Positions 1 through 8,012 of a stretch of 11,522 bases of DNA are shown piece by piece (within the stretch, counting starts at the first letter, position 1; each line of letters opens with the position of its first letter). The stretch covers positions 1-11,522 of the forward strand of contig JANBQC010000634.1 of NCBI GenBank assembly GCA_027576995.1, read 5' to 3'. Both the position numbers and the translations under genes were made by a program. The stretch comes from Dimargaris cristalligena (taxonomy: Eukaryota; Kickxellomycota; Dimargaritomycetes; Dimargaritales; Dimargaritaceae). The notes under the pieces are model-generated. The model was given only the letters and a program-made list of their open reading frames with translations. It had not been told where the DNA came from and did not search any database.

Positions 1-56
1 CCCGTCTCGGTCTCAATGTACTCCGCCCGGCTGTACTGGGTTAGCGGCTGCTCCAT
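1..56 (-). CDS. DCTN5: Dynactin subunit 5 (p25), N-terminal 19 codons only
   Basis: Read on the minus strand, an ATG at 56-54 opens a frame that stays open to the window edge and gives MEQPLTQYSRAEYIETETG. The block (S/A)EYIET-x-(S/T)G close to the N-terminus is the conserved start of dynactin p25 (DCTN5 in animals, RO-12 in Neurospora). There it is followed by a left-handed beta-helix of hexapeptide repeats, which would lie outside this window. p25 belongs to the pointed-end complex of dynactin, which helps attach early endosomes and other cargo to cytoplasmic dynein. The start has a purine at -3, and the upstream DNA is C/T-rich when read on this strand, like the leaders of the other genes here. 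Only 19 residues are visible, so the call rests on one short motif; a chance match or a first exon of another gene is possible. Confidence 0.6.
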   Translation of the reverse strand, partial: MEQPLTQYSRAEYIETET

Positions 57-1107
57 GTCGCATGGGTAACTGACTGACTCGTCCTTGAGAATGAGGCAGT
101 GCCTGTCGGAAGTCTTAGCTTTGGTTATCGGGGTAGAAGTGAGCGTTGGAATAAAGCGAATGGCGGATAGTAGGACAATGGGTCTGATGTTAACTAGTGG
201 TAGCTGGGAGAGAGTATATCGAATACTATATTTTTGGCCCGAATGAGGTCGGGTTTCTTGGGCAATACCTTTCCGCTGTCATTTAATGAATTTTGAGTCG
301 TAACCATAAATTTAGCAGCACGTGATTTGTACACCGTTGCTGCCTTTTAATCTTATGTGCGCTAGCCATATTATGGGACCGCAGAATATCTGAAAGCATT
401 AGCTGAAGTTCCCTTGGCACTCCATATACTTGATAGTGTTCGCTGATAGATACTAGCATTCTAAAGTACGATGTTGACGTTTTTCGAAACTCATTTGAAT
501 AACATTACATACGAAACCATTATCGGGATAAAATAGCCATCCGACCGTATAGTACTGCGGTGTGGTATATTTCAAATAATATCTAGCCCTTGATGGTGGT
601 AATATTGATTCCCGTTTAGAATAGGTATCTCTATATTAGCTGGATTTATTACATTTCCATTATGTGGATTCGGCGAGGCATTATCAGCAGTATTCCCCAA
701 GCGACTACGCCCTATCGAAGGATACGACCCTCGCGTGCATCGGTACTTGGTAAATTTATATGGAATACCGTGTTAGAGCGAATAATGAATTGGAGAGAAC
801 ACGCAGGCGTTGGTAATCTAGACGATCCGACTTGTATTCATTACTCTCGGTAATAGTATATATTTACTGATGGATAAATCCCCCGATAGTAGTTGGAATC
901 AATATCTGATTTTACCGTCGGCGGTTATCAAATCACGGATACATTTTCATTGGCCTTGTTCTAATTACGAGATAGCAGGAGGAATGAGTGATACAGCAGC
1001 CCTGTCCGGAATTTAGGCGGCCTAATTTTTCGGGCTATTTTGGGGGGAAATCGTTGGCTGCCGCAAATGCCCTTGGAGTGGGGATTCATGTGGGCCATTC
1101 CATTGTA
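57..1107. other. Intergenic, no gene recognised
   Basis: This is about 1 kb upstream of the minus-strand p25 start. The first 150 bases are purine-rich on the plus strand, so pyrimidine-rich in the sense of p25, and probably carry its promoter and 5' leader. From about 200 the DNA is AT-rich with frequent stops in all frames. The only open frame over 60 codons (662-853) has no recognisable protein features. Confidence 0.5.
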
Positions 1108-1259
1108 ATATATGGGAGAAGTTCATCCGGGCTGTATAACGAAAAATCCATTGGATTCGGCCAATATTATTAGTTAAAAATAAATTTCCCATATATTCAC
1201 CCATACACATATAATGTAAACCCTTATATAGCTGGGCTGAATTTCACCCATATGATAAG
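1108..1259. repeat. Diverged dispersed repeat, copy A
   Basis: Positions 1111-1259 align with 5450-5598 in the same orientation without any gap. A hand count gives 122 matches in 149 positions, about 82%. The longest identical stretches include TATGGGAGAAGTTC and GAAAAATCCATTGGAT. Weaker similarity with small gaps may extend left to about 1033. It has no terminal TG...CA, no visible target-site duplication and no transposase-like frame, so the element type is unknown. Confidence 0.8.
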
Positions 1260-3199
1260 TGCTTCGATGTATCCTATCCTATAGATCCACCACTGCTGGC
1301 CTTGACATGCAATATCATTTGCTCTTCTACAACATTAGGGTTCGGTGGGTGGCACATTTTAATCCCCAAGAGTGAACCATGATAAAAATTACGCCGCTGT
1401 GAATAGTGGCTGTGATTGTAATTGAGTACCGTCCCAATTTGTCGCTGGCCGGTAATATGAAACGCCAACACTACTACCCTTTCAATACAGAGAGCGCACT
1501 GAGAGGTACCTATCAGGAAGAATTCAGCACCGTATGGGTTACACGGGGAGACATTTTTCCCTTGCTAAGTTTTTCATATGGAGGCATAATGGAATGAGTG
1601 GTTCAATGATCCATACTATCGGGCAGTACACAACACTTGAGAGCCAGATTTGTAAATTAAAAATGGCCTATCTCTTCAATGAGTTTGAGCCTGTCCGTTT
1701 TATTGGAGTGGTGCAGCCTGGCCGGGGTGTTACGGGTGGAACCAACCGCCACAGTGGGGATAGTACCACAGGTATAGTAAAAGTAGCATTTGAGCAGGGT
1801 CACAAATTTCCGGTGTGGAGATGTGTTCATCCCTAGGTGGCTCGATGGCTTTTTTATATCATATTATCGTGCTTATTTTGAGGAATAGGAGGGCCCTTTG
1901 GTCGTTTTTGAATTTTGATTGATTTATAGTGGTGGGTGGGGGTTTATTTTTGCGGTGAACCTTGGATCGCACAGTGGCTGAGTATGGGGTCTGAAAGCTG
2001 ACGAGTAGTAGACATCCCTCTTTTGCTACTAGACTGGACATTCAAGTGCCAATCATTGCCCTGATCCGACTATACACTATTATATATCAAGTGCACTTTG
2101 TCACCTCAGCCCTTGTTTGGATTTGCCGGTAGTTGATGGTGGAAAAAGGCTAGTGCGATTATAGATGGAGTAAGCGCCATTATTTACCGAGTATAATTCC
2201 AGTAAAGCCATTCACTGAGCTGGCCATGTCCATAATCACACTGATCGGGTGCAACTGTATAGCCAGGTTGGCTGCCGCTCTTTTATTCGCTCTTGGGAGT
2301 GTGTGGGGATGGGAAACTTGGAGAATAGCGGAGATAATTGGGATGGTGGGCCCAATGCAAAGGGGGGATTTATAAGCTGGCCGCGCTATACACGTCGGTG
2401 GTTGGGGGGGTCAGATTTCGAGTTCCACACTCAATCTTTTACCTGAGGGGCCGACGCCCCCAATCAACTCTCGCCGGTTAACACAGTGGAGGGGGGGAAG
2501 AATGTTGCTTTGGGTCTGTCGGGAAGGCAAAGGGAGTTTCCTATATTCCAACGGGTGATGGACCCGTCAACTGACACCAGCGATTGGTCATGATGGGCTT
2601 TGATTGCCCTGGGGAGGACGGGGGTTTCTAATGACACAATGATCACCACTGGCTCGGCCACCTGTTTATCCCCCGCTCCTCATGGCAGTTGTTGAGCGAG
2701 GGGGGGAGACAGACTTGAGACTTAACACTGAGACCTGGTGCACCAACTGGGGTTGGGGGCTGGGGAAGTAAAACCCCCTCCCCTCCTCCATATGTGTTGT
2801 TCTCAGGCTGCTCAAATCCAATGAGCCATTTCCCGCCTGATTGGCCTGTGCCCGAAACGGCAATGTGAGGCAGGATCGCCGCTATGGATGATTTGGGTAA
2901 ATGGAGAAGTTGAATTGCGAGTCATTAATTGATTGGGTTCGTTAATCAACTGTGAATAGAGAAGAATTCCTCGGTTACGGTTGTTTCCACCCACCTGCAT
3001 CGCTGGCCTTCTCCCTTCCACAGTCGACTCCCCGATCGGTGCTCAATAAGACCGGGCCTTCTCGTTTTCCCATATGCCTTCATTAACGGCCCGACTGTGC
3101 TCACATCCGCGGTTCCTGATTAGTTAACCCGATGCTCTCCCCCCCATGCAAATAAGCGGAGCTGGCAAGTGGTCAAAAAGTAAATGGGAGTAATGGTAC
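1260..3199. other. Intergenic, G-rich in its right half, no gene recognised
   Basis: No open frame here looks like a protein gene. The longest (1534-1836, 100 codons) has no recognisable domain, signal peptide or coding-like composition. From about 2240 to 2890 the plus strand is rich in G, with runs of five to seven G near 2404-2410, 2489-2497, 2700-2706 and 2755-2759. Around 3000-3200 the bias reverses to C/T. The three neighbouring minus-strand frames between 2464 and 3021 are probably a by-product of this base bias. Confidence 0.45.
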
Positions 3200-4102
3200 C
3201 GCCAGACCTCCGCCTGCTTCCAATATAACAATGCCATCTGCTTCTGCTGTATCACCTCTTCATCCTTGCTTGGAACGTGTTGACTGGTGGTTATTTTTCG
3301 CTGTACTTGTTTTTTTTTGGTTTGTCCTCCCTGTATCGTCGTATTTTCGTCGACACGCTCTTTTATTGGGCATTTGTCTGCACACGCCTACTGTCCCGAC
3401 ACGCAAATATAAGTGTATATATAATAGGCTTTAGTCCCCACTTGCCTTACGCGCCGTTACAATTTTATGTCTAGTTTCAAAATTTTATTTTACAAGCTCC
3501 GCTCTGCCCCACAACCTTGGCATTATTTACTTATAGTTCTACATTTTGTACCTGGCTATAGTCTGCCTCCCCGTCTTACGCACTGTGCAGCGGAACTCTA
3601 TTTAGCTCTTTATTAGCATTTTTTCCACTTCCCACCAAGACAATTCCCGTTTTGCGGTTCACTTACTCTGGAGGTATGTCCCGATTTTCAGCAAAATCAA
3701 TAGAACAACAATAATAACGACTATATCGCTCGAGCTTCCTTTGGAACTTCCATGTACGCTAAAGCAACGGCTTTCGCTTCTTTCTTTGGACGCCCCCGAA
3801 TGATTTTCATTGTTTTGCGGAAGGGTGTTGGATGTTATTCAGGGAGCTGAAAACAAAACCCCAATGTCTTCACATCACCGTTTCATTTCTGAGCTGTACG
3901 GACTAATCCTAATGTTACTATATATTCTGCATGCTTCCCTCCCCCCGCTCAACCCCACTGCACCAATTGAACTCCTCCCCCATTTATATTTATCATTTCT
4001 CTTAGTACTGTGAATTGCCGACTTGGATATTCGGTGTATACCCTTCTCTTCTCTTCATAGCATCTGCTTCCATTTCATCCGCCATTGTTAACCATCGTCA
4101 TC
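3200..4102 (+). promoter_or_regulatory. Pyrimidine-rich upstream region of the barrel-protein gene
   Basis: The plus strand becomes T/C-rich from about 3200 and remains so up to the start codon at 4103, with stretches such as CTTCCCTCCCCCCGCTC near 3933 and TTCTCTTCTCTTCATAG near 4045. Long C/T-rich leaders of this kind are common upstream of highly expressed fungal genes. TTTATATTTATC near 3981-3992 is a possible AT-rich core element. The transcription start, and whether a 5'-UTR intron exists, cannot be told from sequence. The hydrophobic open frames at 3231-3474 follow from the T-richness and are not called as genes. Confidence 0.4.
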
Positions 4103-4984
4103 ATGCATTTCCTAAGCACTGTCTTTATTTTCGCCCACGCCGCCGCAGTAAGCGCCCTTCTGAGCGGGTCTCAGAAGATCACCCCACATAACTATGTGGA
4201 TATGGGCCCAGCGCTCGACACCAACCCGCCGAGCTGTGGTATGGCGTACGCCACGCTCGACATCGCTCGCATCACGGCCGTCCAGGCCATGAACAAAGCC
4301 ACCGACTGCGGTAAATGTCTCAAAGTCGTCAACGGAGCCGATTCCACTCGGTACGCCTATGTTCTGGCCGTGGATACGGGGGGTCGGGGGCTCGATGTCA
4401 GTACGGTCATTTATAAGGAGATTTTCGGACAGGATACCGATCCCGTGGAGGCGTCGTGGTCGCAGGTCGACGACGAACTCTGCATGGATATCTGGCGGAA
4501 TGCCTCGGGTAGCTCCCATACGGATAGTCAGTCCGACAGCGGTAGCCAGATCCAGGTCCAGGATAAGACTGCTCCTTCTCCAAGCGACACCGACGACTCC
4601 CAGGAAGAATCCGAACCGTCCGATACTACATCAGCCATTTCTACTCCCACTTCGTCTTCTTTGCCATCGGTTAGCCCGACCTCAAGTACCAGCCCTCCTT
4701 CCCAAACCATCGACATTACGGACCAGGATAAGTACTCTGACCTTCCCTCCAAGTACGCCAATGTGGCCCTAACCAAGGAAACTGACCTCGCTACCCTGGC
4801 CAATGACTACAAACAACCCAACGCCAATTACGTTCCTACTCGTCCTTCGCTCACCGACAAGTCTTCCAGTGACCCATTACAAGACGGCCAATCCGGTTCG
4901 AATTCGTCGGTCACTGCCTTAAACTCTTCGCTATTTACCTCGGTTGTCGCTTGCGGATTGTTACTATCGTGGCCTACCCTCTAA
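4103..4984 (+). CDS. Secreted GPI-anchored-type protein with a double-psi beta-barrel (barwin/RlpA-like) domain
   Basis: This is a 293-residue single-exon protein. An upstream in-frame TTG at 4085 is not a eukaryotic start; the ATG at 4103 has A at -3 and begins a good signal peptide (residues 1-18, ending AVSA). Residues 45-131 look like a small double-psi beta-barrel domain: Cys45 (SCGMAYATLD), Cys69/Cys72 (DCGKCLKVVN), the segment AVDTGGRGLDVS with Asp91 and Asp98, then ASWSQVDDELC with Cys127. The four cysteines could form two disulfides. Residues 132-275 are a Ser/Thr/Pro/Asp-rich stalk with N-glycosylation sequons at 133, 267 and 274. Residues 277-290 are a hydrophobic tail, as in GPI precursors. 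The protein is probably surface-attached or wall-bound. Relatives include expansin-, cerato-platanin- and barwin-type wall-binding proteins; no catalytic activity can be assigned. AATAAA follows 164 bases after the stop. Confidence 0.85.
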   Translation: MHFLSTVFIFAHAAAVSALLSGSQKITPHNYVDMGPALDTNPPSCGMAYATLDIARITAVQAMNKATDCGKCLKVVNGADSTRYAYVLAVDTGGRGLDVSTVIYKEIFGQDTDPVEASWSQVDDELCMDIWRNASGSSHTDSQSDSGSQIQVQDKTAPSPSDTDDSQEESEPSDTTSAISTPTSSSLPSVSPTSSTSPPSQTIDITDQDKYSDLPSKYANVALTKETDLATLANDYKQPNANYVPTRPSLTDKSSSDPLQDGQSGSNSSVTALNSSLFTSVVACGLLLSWPTL

Positions 4985-5147
4985 TTTAATTAGGCCTTTC
5001 CGATATATTTGATAATTTTGTCCATGAATACTATTATCATTTAATTGTAAATTTCATCCGTGAGCGTCCGTCCCGTCTCCTCCCGTATGCATTATACCCC
5101 AACCAATTTGGACCGCGCTCCGTTGCATCCCGCGGTTCTTGTGGGAA

Positions 5148-5153
5148 AATAAA
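5148..5153 (+). terminator. Probable poly(A) signal of the barrel-protein gene
   Basis: AATAAA lies 164 bases after the TAA stop at 4982-4984 and is the first exact hexamer downstream. The cleavage site is not determined. Confidence 0.45.
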
Positions 5154-5446
5154 TATATCATTCAATCCCAGCTACGTTTGTGAAACTCTGAAACTGAGGA
5201 GAAGTCTAGCCTATTTATATAGTATCGAAAGAGCCTAGCGAATATATAGCTAAATGGCAGGTTACTTTTCTTTAGAGAAAAATTGACCCCGGCAGGCAAA
5301 TGACATATGAATGTCCATTATATGATGGCCACTGGGCGAATCGCATATGCTTTTTCGAATTGCCGGCTGCACCTGCGTGCGCTACTATTTCAACGGGGAA
5401 GTTGCAGGATGCTGATTCGCTTACAGGCTCCGGATTTGCTTCATGT
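5154..5446. other. Short intergenic stretch before repeat copy B
   Basis: This is AT-rich noncoding DNA. From about 5384 there is loose, gapped similarity to the left flank of repeat copy A (CTATTT, then GGGGAA, then GGATTT in the same order), so the repeat unit may originally have been longer. The overlapping open frames at 5272-5516 on both strands are not supported as genes. Confidence 0.35.
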
Positions 5447-5599
5447 ATATATGGGAGAAGTTCCTTCAGGCTGTATAATGAAAAATCCATTGGATGAGGC
5501 CAATATTACTGGTTAAAAGCCACTCTCACATATATTCGCCCGTACACGTATATTGTAAAACCTTTTACAGCTGGTTTGAATTTTACCCATATGGACAGG
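5447..5599. repeat. Diverged dispersed repeat, copy B
   Basis: This is the partner of the copy at 1108-1259, in direct orientation about 4.3 kb away, and aligned without gaps over 149 positions at about 82% identity by hand count. Differences are about 15 transitions and 12 transversions, scattered except for a poorer block at 5520-5529. The pair brackets the barrel-protein gene and its long 5' region. No third copy was seen in the window by eye on either strand. Confidence 0.8.
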
Positions 5600-6539
5600 A
5601 TTAACCACCCCCTGTATTTCAACCGGAAAACCAGGTTGGTGTCTCAATCTTCAATAGTCGACACTGCCGGCCAGTATTACCTTAATTTATTACATAATAC
5701 TAGGATGCTAGTACCACTTTCTCCAATGATGATGTAAGCCTGGGTGTCCTGGTGGCAGTCGAGTCTTTTGGATCCCAAAACCCCCTTTTTGACCAAATTT
5801 CTACCCGATAATTAGATGCTAGCCCTCACGGATGCACATTAAATACGGTGGCCCTCCATTCAACCGGAACTTTCTGTGAACCTATCTATATATTACTGTC
5901 CCTGATGATCTACTGCTTTCTGCACAACCTTATTAAAAATGTGCCAGTACAGGGGGTCTATCCGCTAGTTAGCACCCCGTATTTGCAGTAACTATTAGCC
6001 GTGCTCGTTTAAAGCAAATTCGCAGGGGCATCATCTAGGGGTTGATAATGGAAATCCAAAACGATTGCCTCCGGTGCCGCGTGTATCAAGGTGCTGCATG
6101 GGTCGATGGGTATGCCCAATGTTTTAATACAGAGCGGGTTAACGGTGCCCGATGTGAATTGATCGGAGGGTCAATTCTTGGTGATTTGCTTAAACCGTAA
6201 AAAACCGCGTGATGGACTAGGGTGGATGCACGCTAGTTGGGTGAATGATGGGCATACTTAGAGGGGAGAGGTGTGATCTAAACTACCACTAGATCAAGGG
6301 TAGGGTCAACAATAATAGCACCTCGGTCTCCATGTGGGTGCAAATCCAAGCGGATCATTCGTCACGCATCCTGCTCCGTACTCAATTGGTTGGGATTGGT
6401 TAGTCAAGATTTACAATCTGGGATCAAGAAAGGTCGGAAGGGAGATCTAAGCGACTGTGATGAATCCCTGTCGGCTCAAAGTATGCGAGATCGATTGGGT
6501 TTTGACTATTTTCAGCCATCCACTGGAATTCTCTCGATT
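5600..6539. other. Intergenic, no gene recognised
   Basis: No open frame of 60 codons or more exists in 5600-6456. A 50-codon frame at 6048-6200 (plus) begins MEIQNDCLRCRVYQ and holds four cysteines, but it lacks a signal peptide and any recognised motif. From about 6160 to 6460 the plus strand is purine/G-rich, for example GAAAGGTCGGAAGGGAG near 6428, just before the switch to a C/T-rich leader. Confidence 0.45.
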
Positions 6540-6782
6540 TAGTCTACGATATAATAACCGTGCTTCCAGGCGCCAGAGAACCTCACTCAAATCCCAACTG
6601 CCTCTTCCACCACCTATTCATTTATATATCAATCGACGACTCCGCCCCACATCCCTCCACTTTTCTCTACGCCTACCCATATCCACCTGTAGTCCATCCG
6701 GTAGCCAACTATAATTCGCCAACGAATCCCGTACTTCACTCTCTAGACCCATCTTGGTGAATCACCGTTCCAATCCTCTACC
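6540..6782 (+). promoter_or_regulatory. C/T-rich leader of the small secreted protein gene
   Basis: G is scarce and C/T dominant here (CTGCCTCTTCCACCACC near 6598, CCCCACATCCCTCCAC near 6645), directly before the ATG at 6783. TTTATATATC at 6620-6629 is a possible TATA-like element about 155 bases upstream of the start. The two open frames in this interval (6457-6714 and 6560-6760) overlap in different frames and reflect the lack of stop codons in C/T-rich DNA. Confidence 0.4.
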
Positions 6783-7061
6783 ATGAACTTGAGTGTTATT
6801 CTGGGTCTAATCTTTGCCTCCCAAGTCACTGTGATGGCCGCTGTGATTCCGCCCTGCCCAACCTATATGGCCAAGCGGGACGATGTTACGGCCCAATCAG
6901 GCCCTCCTCTAGCCCAATCTCCCGACTCCTTGGGCCGTTGGGAACTGCACCACGAACCTAGACGGGTTCACCAAGCTCGTTTTAAAAAGCCCACTCCTTC
7001 AGAGTTTCAAGCTCTCTTTGGTTTCTCAGGATTTAAAGCCACGTCTTTTATTTTTGTCTAA
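6783..7061 (+). CDS. Small secreted protein with Kex2-type processing site, function unknown
   Basis: This is a 92-residue protein I do not recognise. Residues 1-20 (MNLSVILGLIFASQVTVMAA) are a typical signal peptide: a short N-region, a hydrophobic core and small residues before the cut. A short segment, VIPPCPTYMAKR, follows and ends in Lys31-Arg32, the classic Kex2 cleavage dipeptide, so a mature chain of about 60 residues starting DDVTAQSG is plausible. Two more dibasic pairs lie at Arg60-Arg61 and Lys68-Lys69. There is one cysteine (Cys25), in the presumed propeptide. The C-terminus (FSGFKATSFIFV) is hydrophobic but too short for a clear GPI signal. The start follows a C/T-rich leader. 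It could be a small secreted effector, a processed peptide or the first exon of a longer gene; no intron that would extend it was obvious. Confidence 0.6.
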   Translation: MNLSVILGLIFASQVTVMAAVIPPCPTYMAKRDDVTAQSGPPLAQSPDSLGRWELHHEPRRVHQARFKKPTPSEFQALFGFSGFKATSFIFV

Positions 7062-7800
7062 TTTCGACGACTGAGCATTAATGATTGATTAAAAGCTATA
7101 GGGGGTAGACTGAATAGCTTAATACACGCATCAATCCATTATATTTACCTACCGCTTTCTCTCGCACTCATTTTTATTGTCCCTGGGCTCAGTGACGATG
7201 TATTCATCAACGTGCCCACTATCTGCACACTCACCTACCTGTTCCTGTATCCGGTATACTAGCTCTATATCTTGTGTTTACCCCCATCCCTAGTTATTGA
7301 GTTCACTTAAGACTGCCTATCTTTATGACCTTACCACCACCAAGTACCACTGTTGATACTTTACTATGACGCGTTTATAATTAACTTCAATAAATTGATG
7401 TTACCCAATATATATATTATGGCGAGATAGACCCATTGGCATTATTAAGATTGTTGTCCTACTTCCTTGTATGTACTATAGATAAGTAATATAGACCGTG
7501 GCATTAATGTCATGATATATATTGGGAGGGCTTTTTGAGTTGGTCATGACGACATTCCCCCGGTCTATGGGTGTGATTTACGGCACCAAAGGGTTGAATG
7601 TGGTGAGGCCATGGAGGGAGCGCGAAACGTCTAGAAGTGTGGCGTAAAGTCCTTACTAAATTTGATTTATTGGCCTGTTCCAGTCCTAAACCAACCAAAC
7701 AGAGTGGTTGCTATTTGGTCAAGTGGTCCAGTATATACCAGTGTGCAATTAATAAGCGGCGTGAGTAAACAATAACCACCTATTATCCGCTAAATTATTA
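7062..7800. other. Intergenic, no gene recognised
   Basis: This is AT-rich DNA between the small secreted protein and CPSF30, with many stops in all frames. It contains one AATAAA at 7389-7394. The portion at 7530-7650 is G-rich on the plus strand, before the change to the C/T-rich leader at about 7800. The minus-strand frame at 7510-7698 has no protein-like features. Confidence 0.45.
7389..7394 (+). terminator. Possible poly(A) signal for the small secreted protein gene
   Basis: AATAAA occurs 328 bases after the TAA stop at 7059-7061, within TTCAATAAATTG. It is far downstream, so a non-canonical signal nearer the stop may be used instead. Confidence 0.25.
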
Positions 7801-8012
7801 ATGAAAGAAACCACTCTTGGCATTCACATTCCCTTTTGTCTAAAAAAAATTCACCCTTCACATTCATACATCTCTAATCTTCGCTCATCTTACTATAACT
7901 TCCCTCCTTCCAGCAATAGAATTCACATCCTTCTCAATAAATCCTCCTTCTCCAACCCAATCGATTTAATTCCAGTCTTCCGGCCCATTTACACAGCTCA
8001 ATCCTAAACGCC
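7801..8012 (+). promoter_or_regulatory. Very G-poor C/T/A-rich leader of the CPSF30 gene
   Basis: Between 7851 and 7980 only about five G residues occur by hand count, in a run of CTTC, CATC and CTCC motifs. This is the clearest pyrimidine-rich leader in the window and ends at the ATG at 8013. A 68-codon open frame (ATG 7801, TAA 8005-8007) ends five bases before the CPSF30 start in another frame. It would be an upstream ORF only if transcription begins before 7801, and its ATG context is weak (T at -3). Confidence 0.45.

Noticed and set aside
1534..1836. 100-codon plus-strand open frame
   Set aside because: It has no recognisable motif or signal peptide, an unlikely amino-acid composition, and lies in otherwise stop-dense DNA. 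A chance frame is more likely.
2447..2460. GGGGC-CGAC-GCCCC short hairpin
   Set aside because: A five-base stem in G/C-tract-rich DNA, with no neighbouring gene end and no T-run, is expected by chance and has no known role in a eukaryotic setting.
2464..3021. Three consecutive minus-strand frames that might be exons of one gene
   Set aside because: They are short, overlap or abut in different frames, show no family motifs and no convincing splice pairs, and lie where the minus strand is C-rich and therefore poor in stops.
3231..3474. Two overlapping frames encoding hydrophobic, membrane-like peptides
   Set aside because: T-rich DNA encodes Phe, Leu and Val in every frame, and both frames look equally hydrophobic, so this is a composition effect in the upstream region of the gene at 4103.
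4085..4102. Upstream TTG start for the barrel protein
   Set aside because: A TTG start is not expected in a eukaryote. The ATG at 4103 has a suitable context and gives a better signal peptide.
4112..4803. Long antisense and alternate-frame ORFs over the barrel-protein gene
   Set aside because: They are shadows of the GC-richer coding sequence. The sense frame has the signal peptide, cysteine pattern and GPI-type tail.
4893..4903. GGTTCGAATTC, resembling a tRNA B box
   Set aside because: It lies inside the barrel-protein coding sequence and no cloverleaf or A box fits around it. No tRNA gene was seen anywhere in the window.
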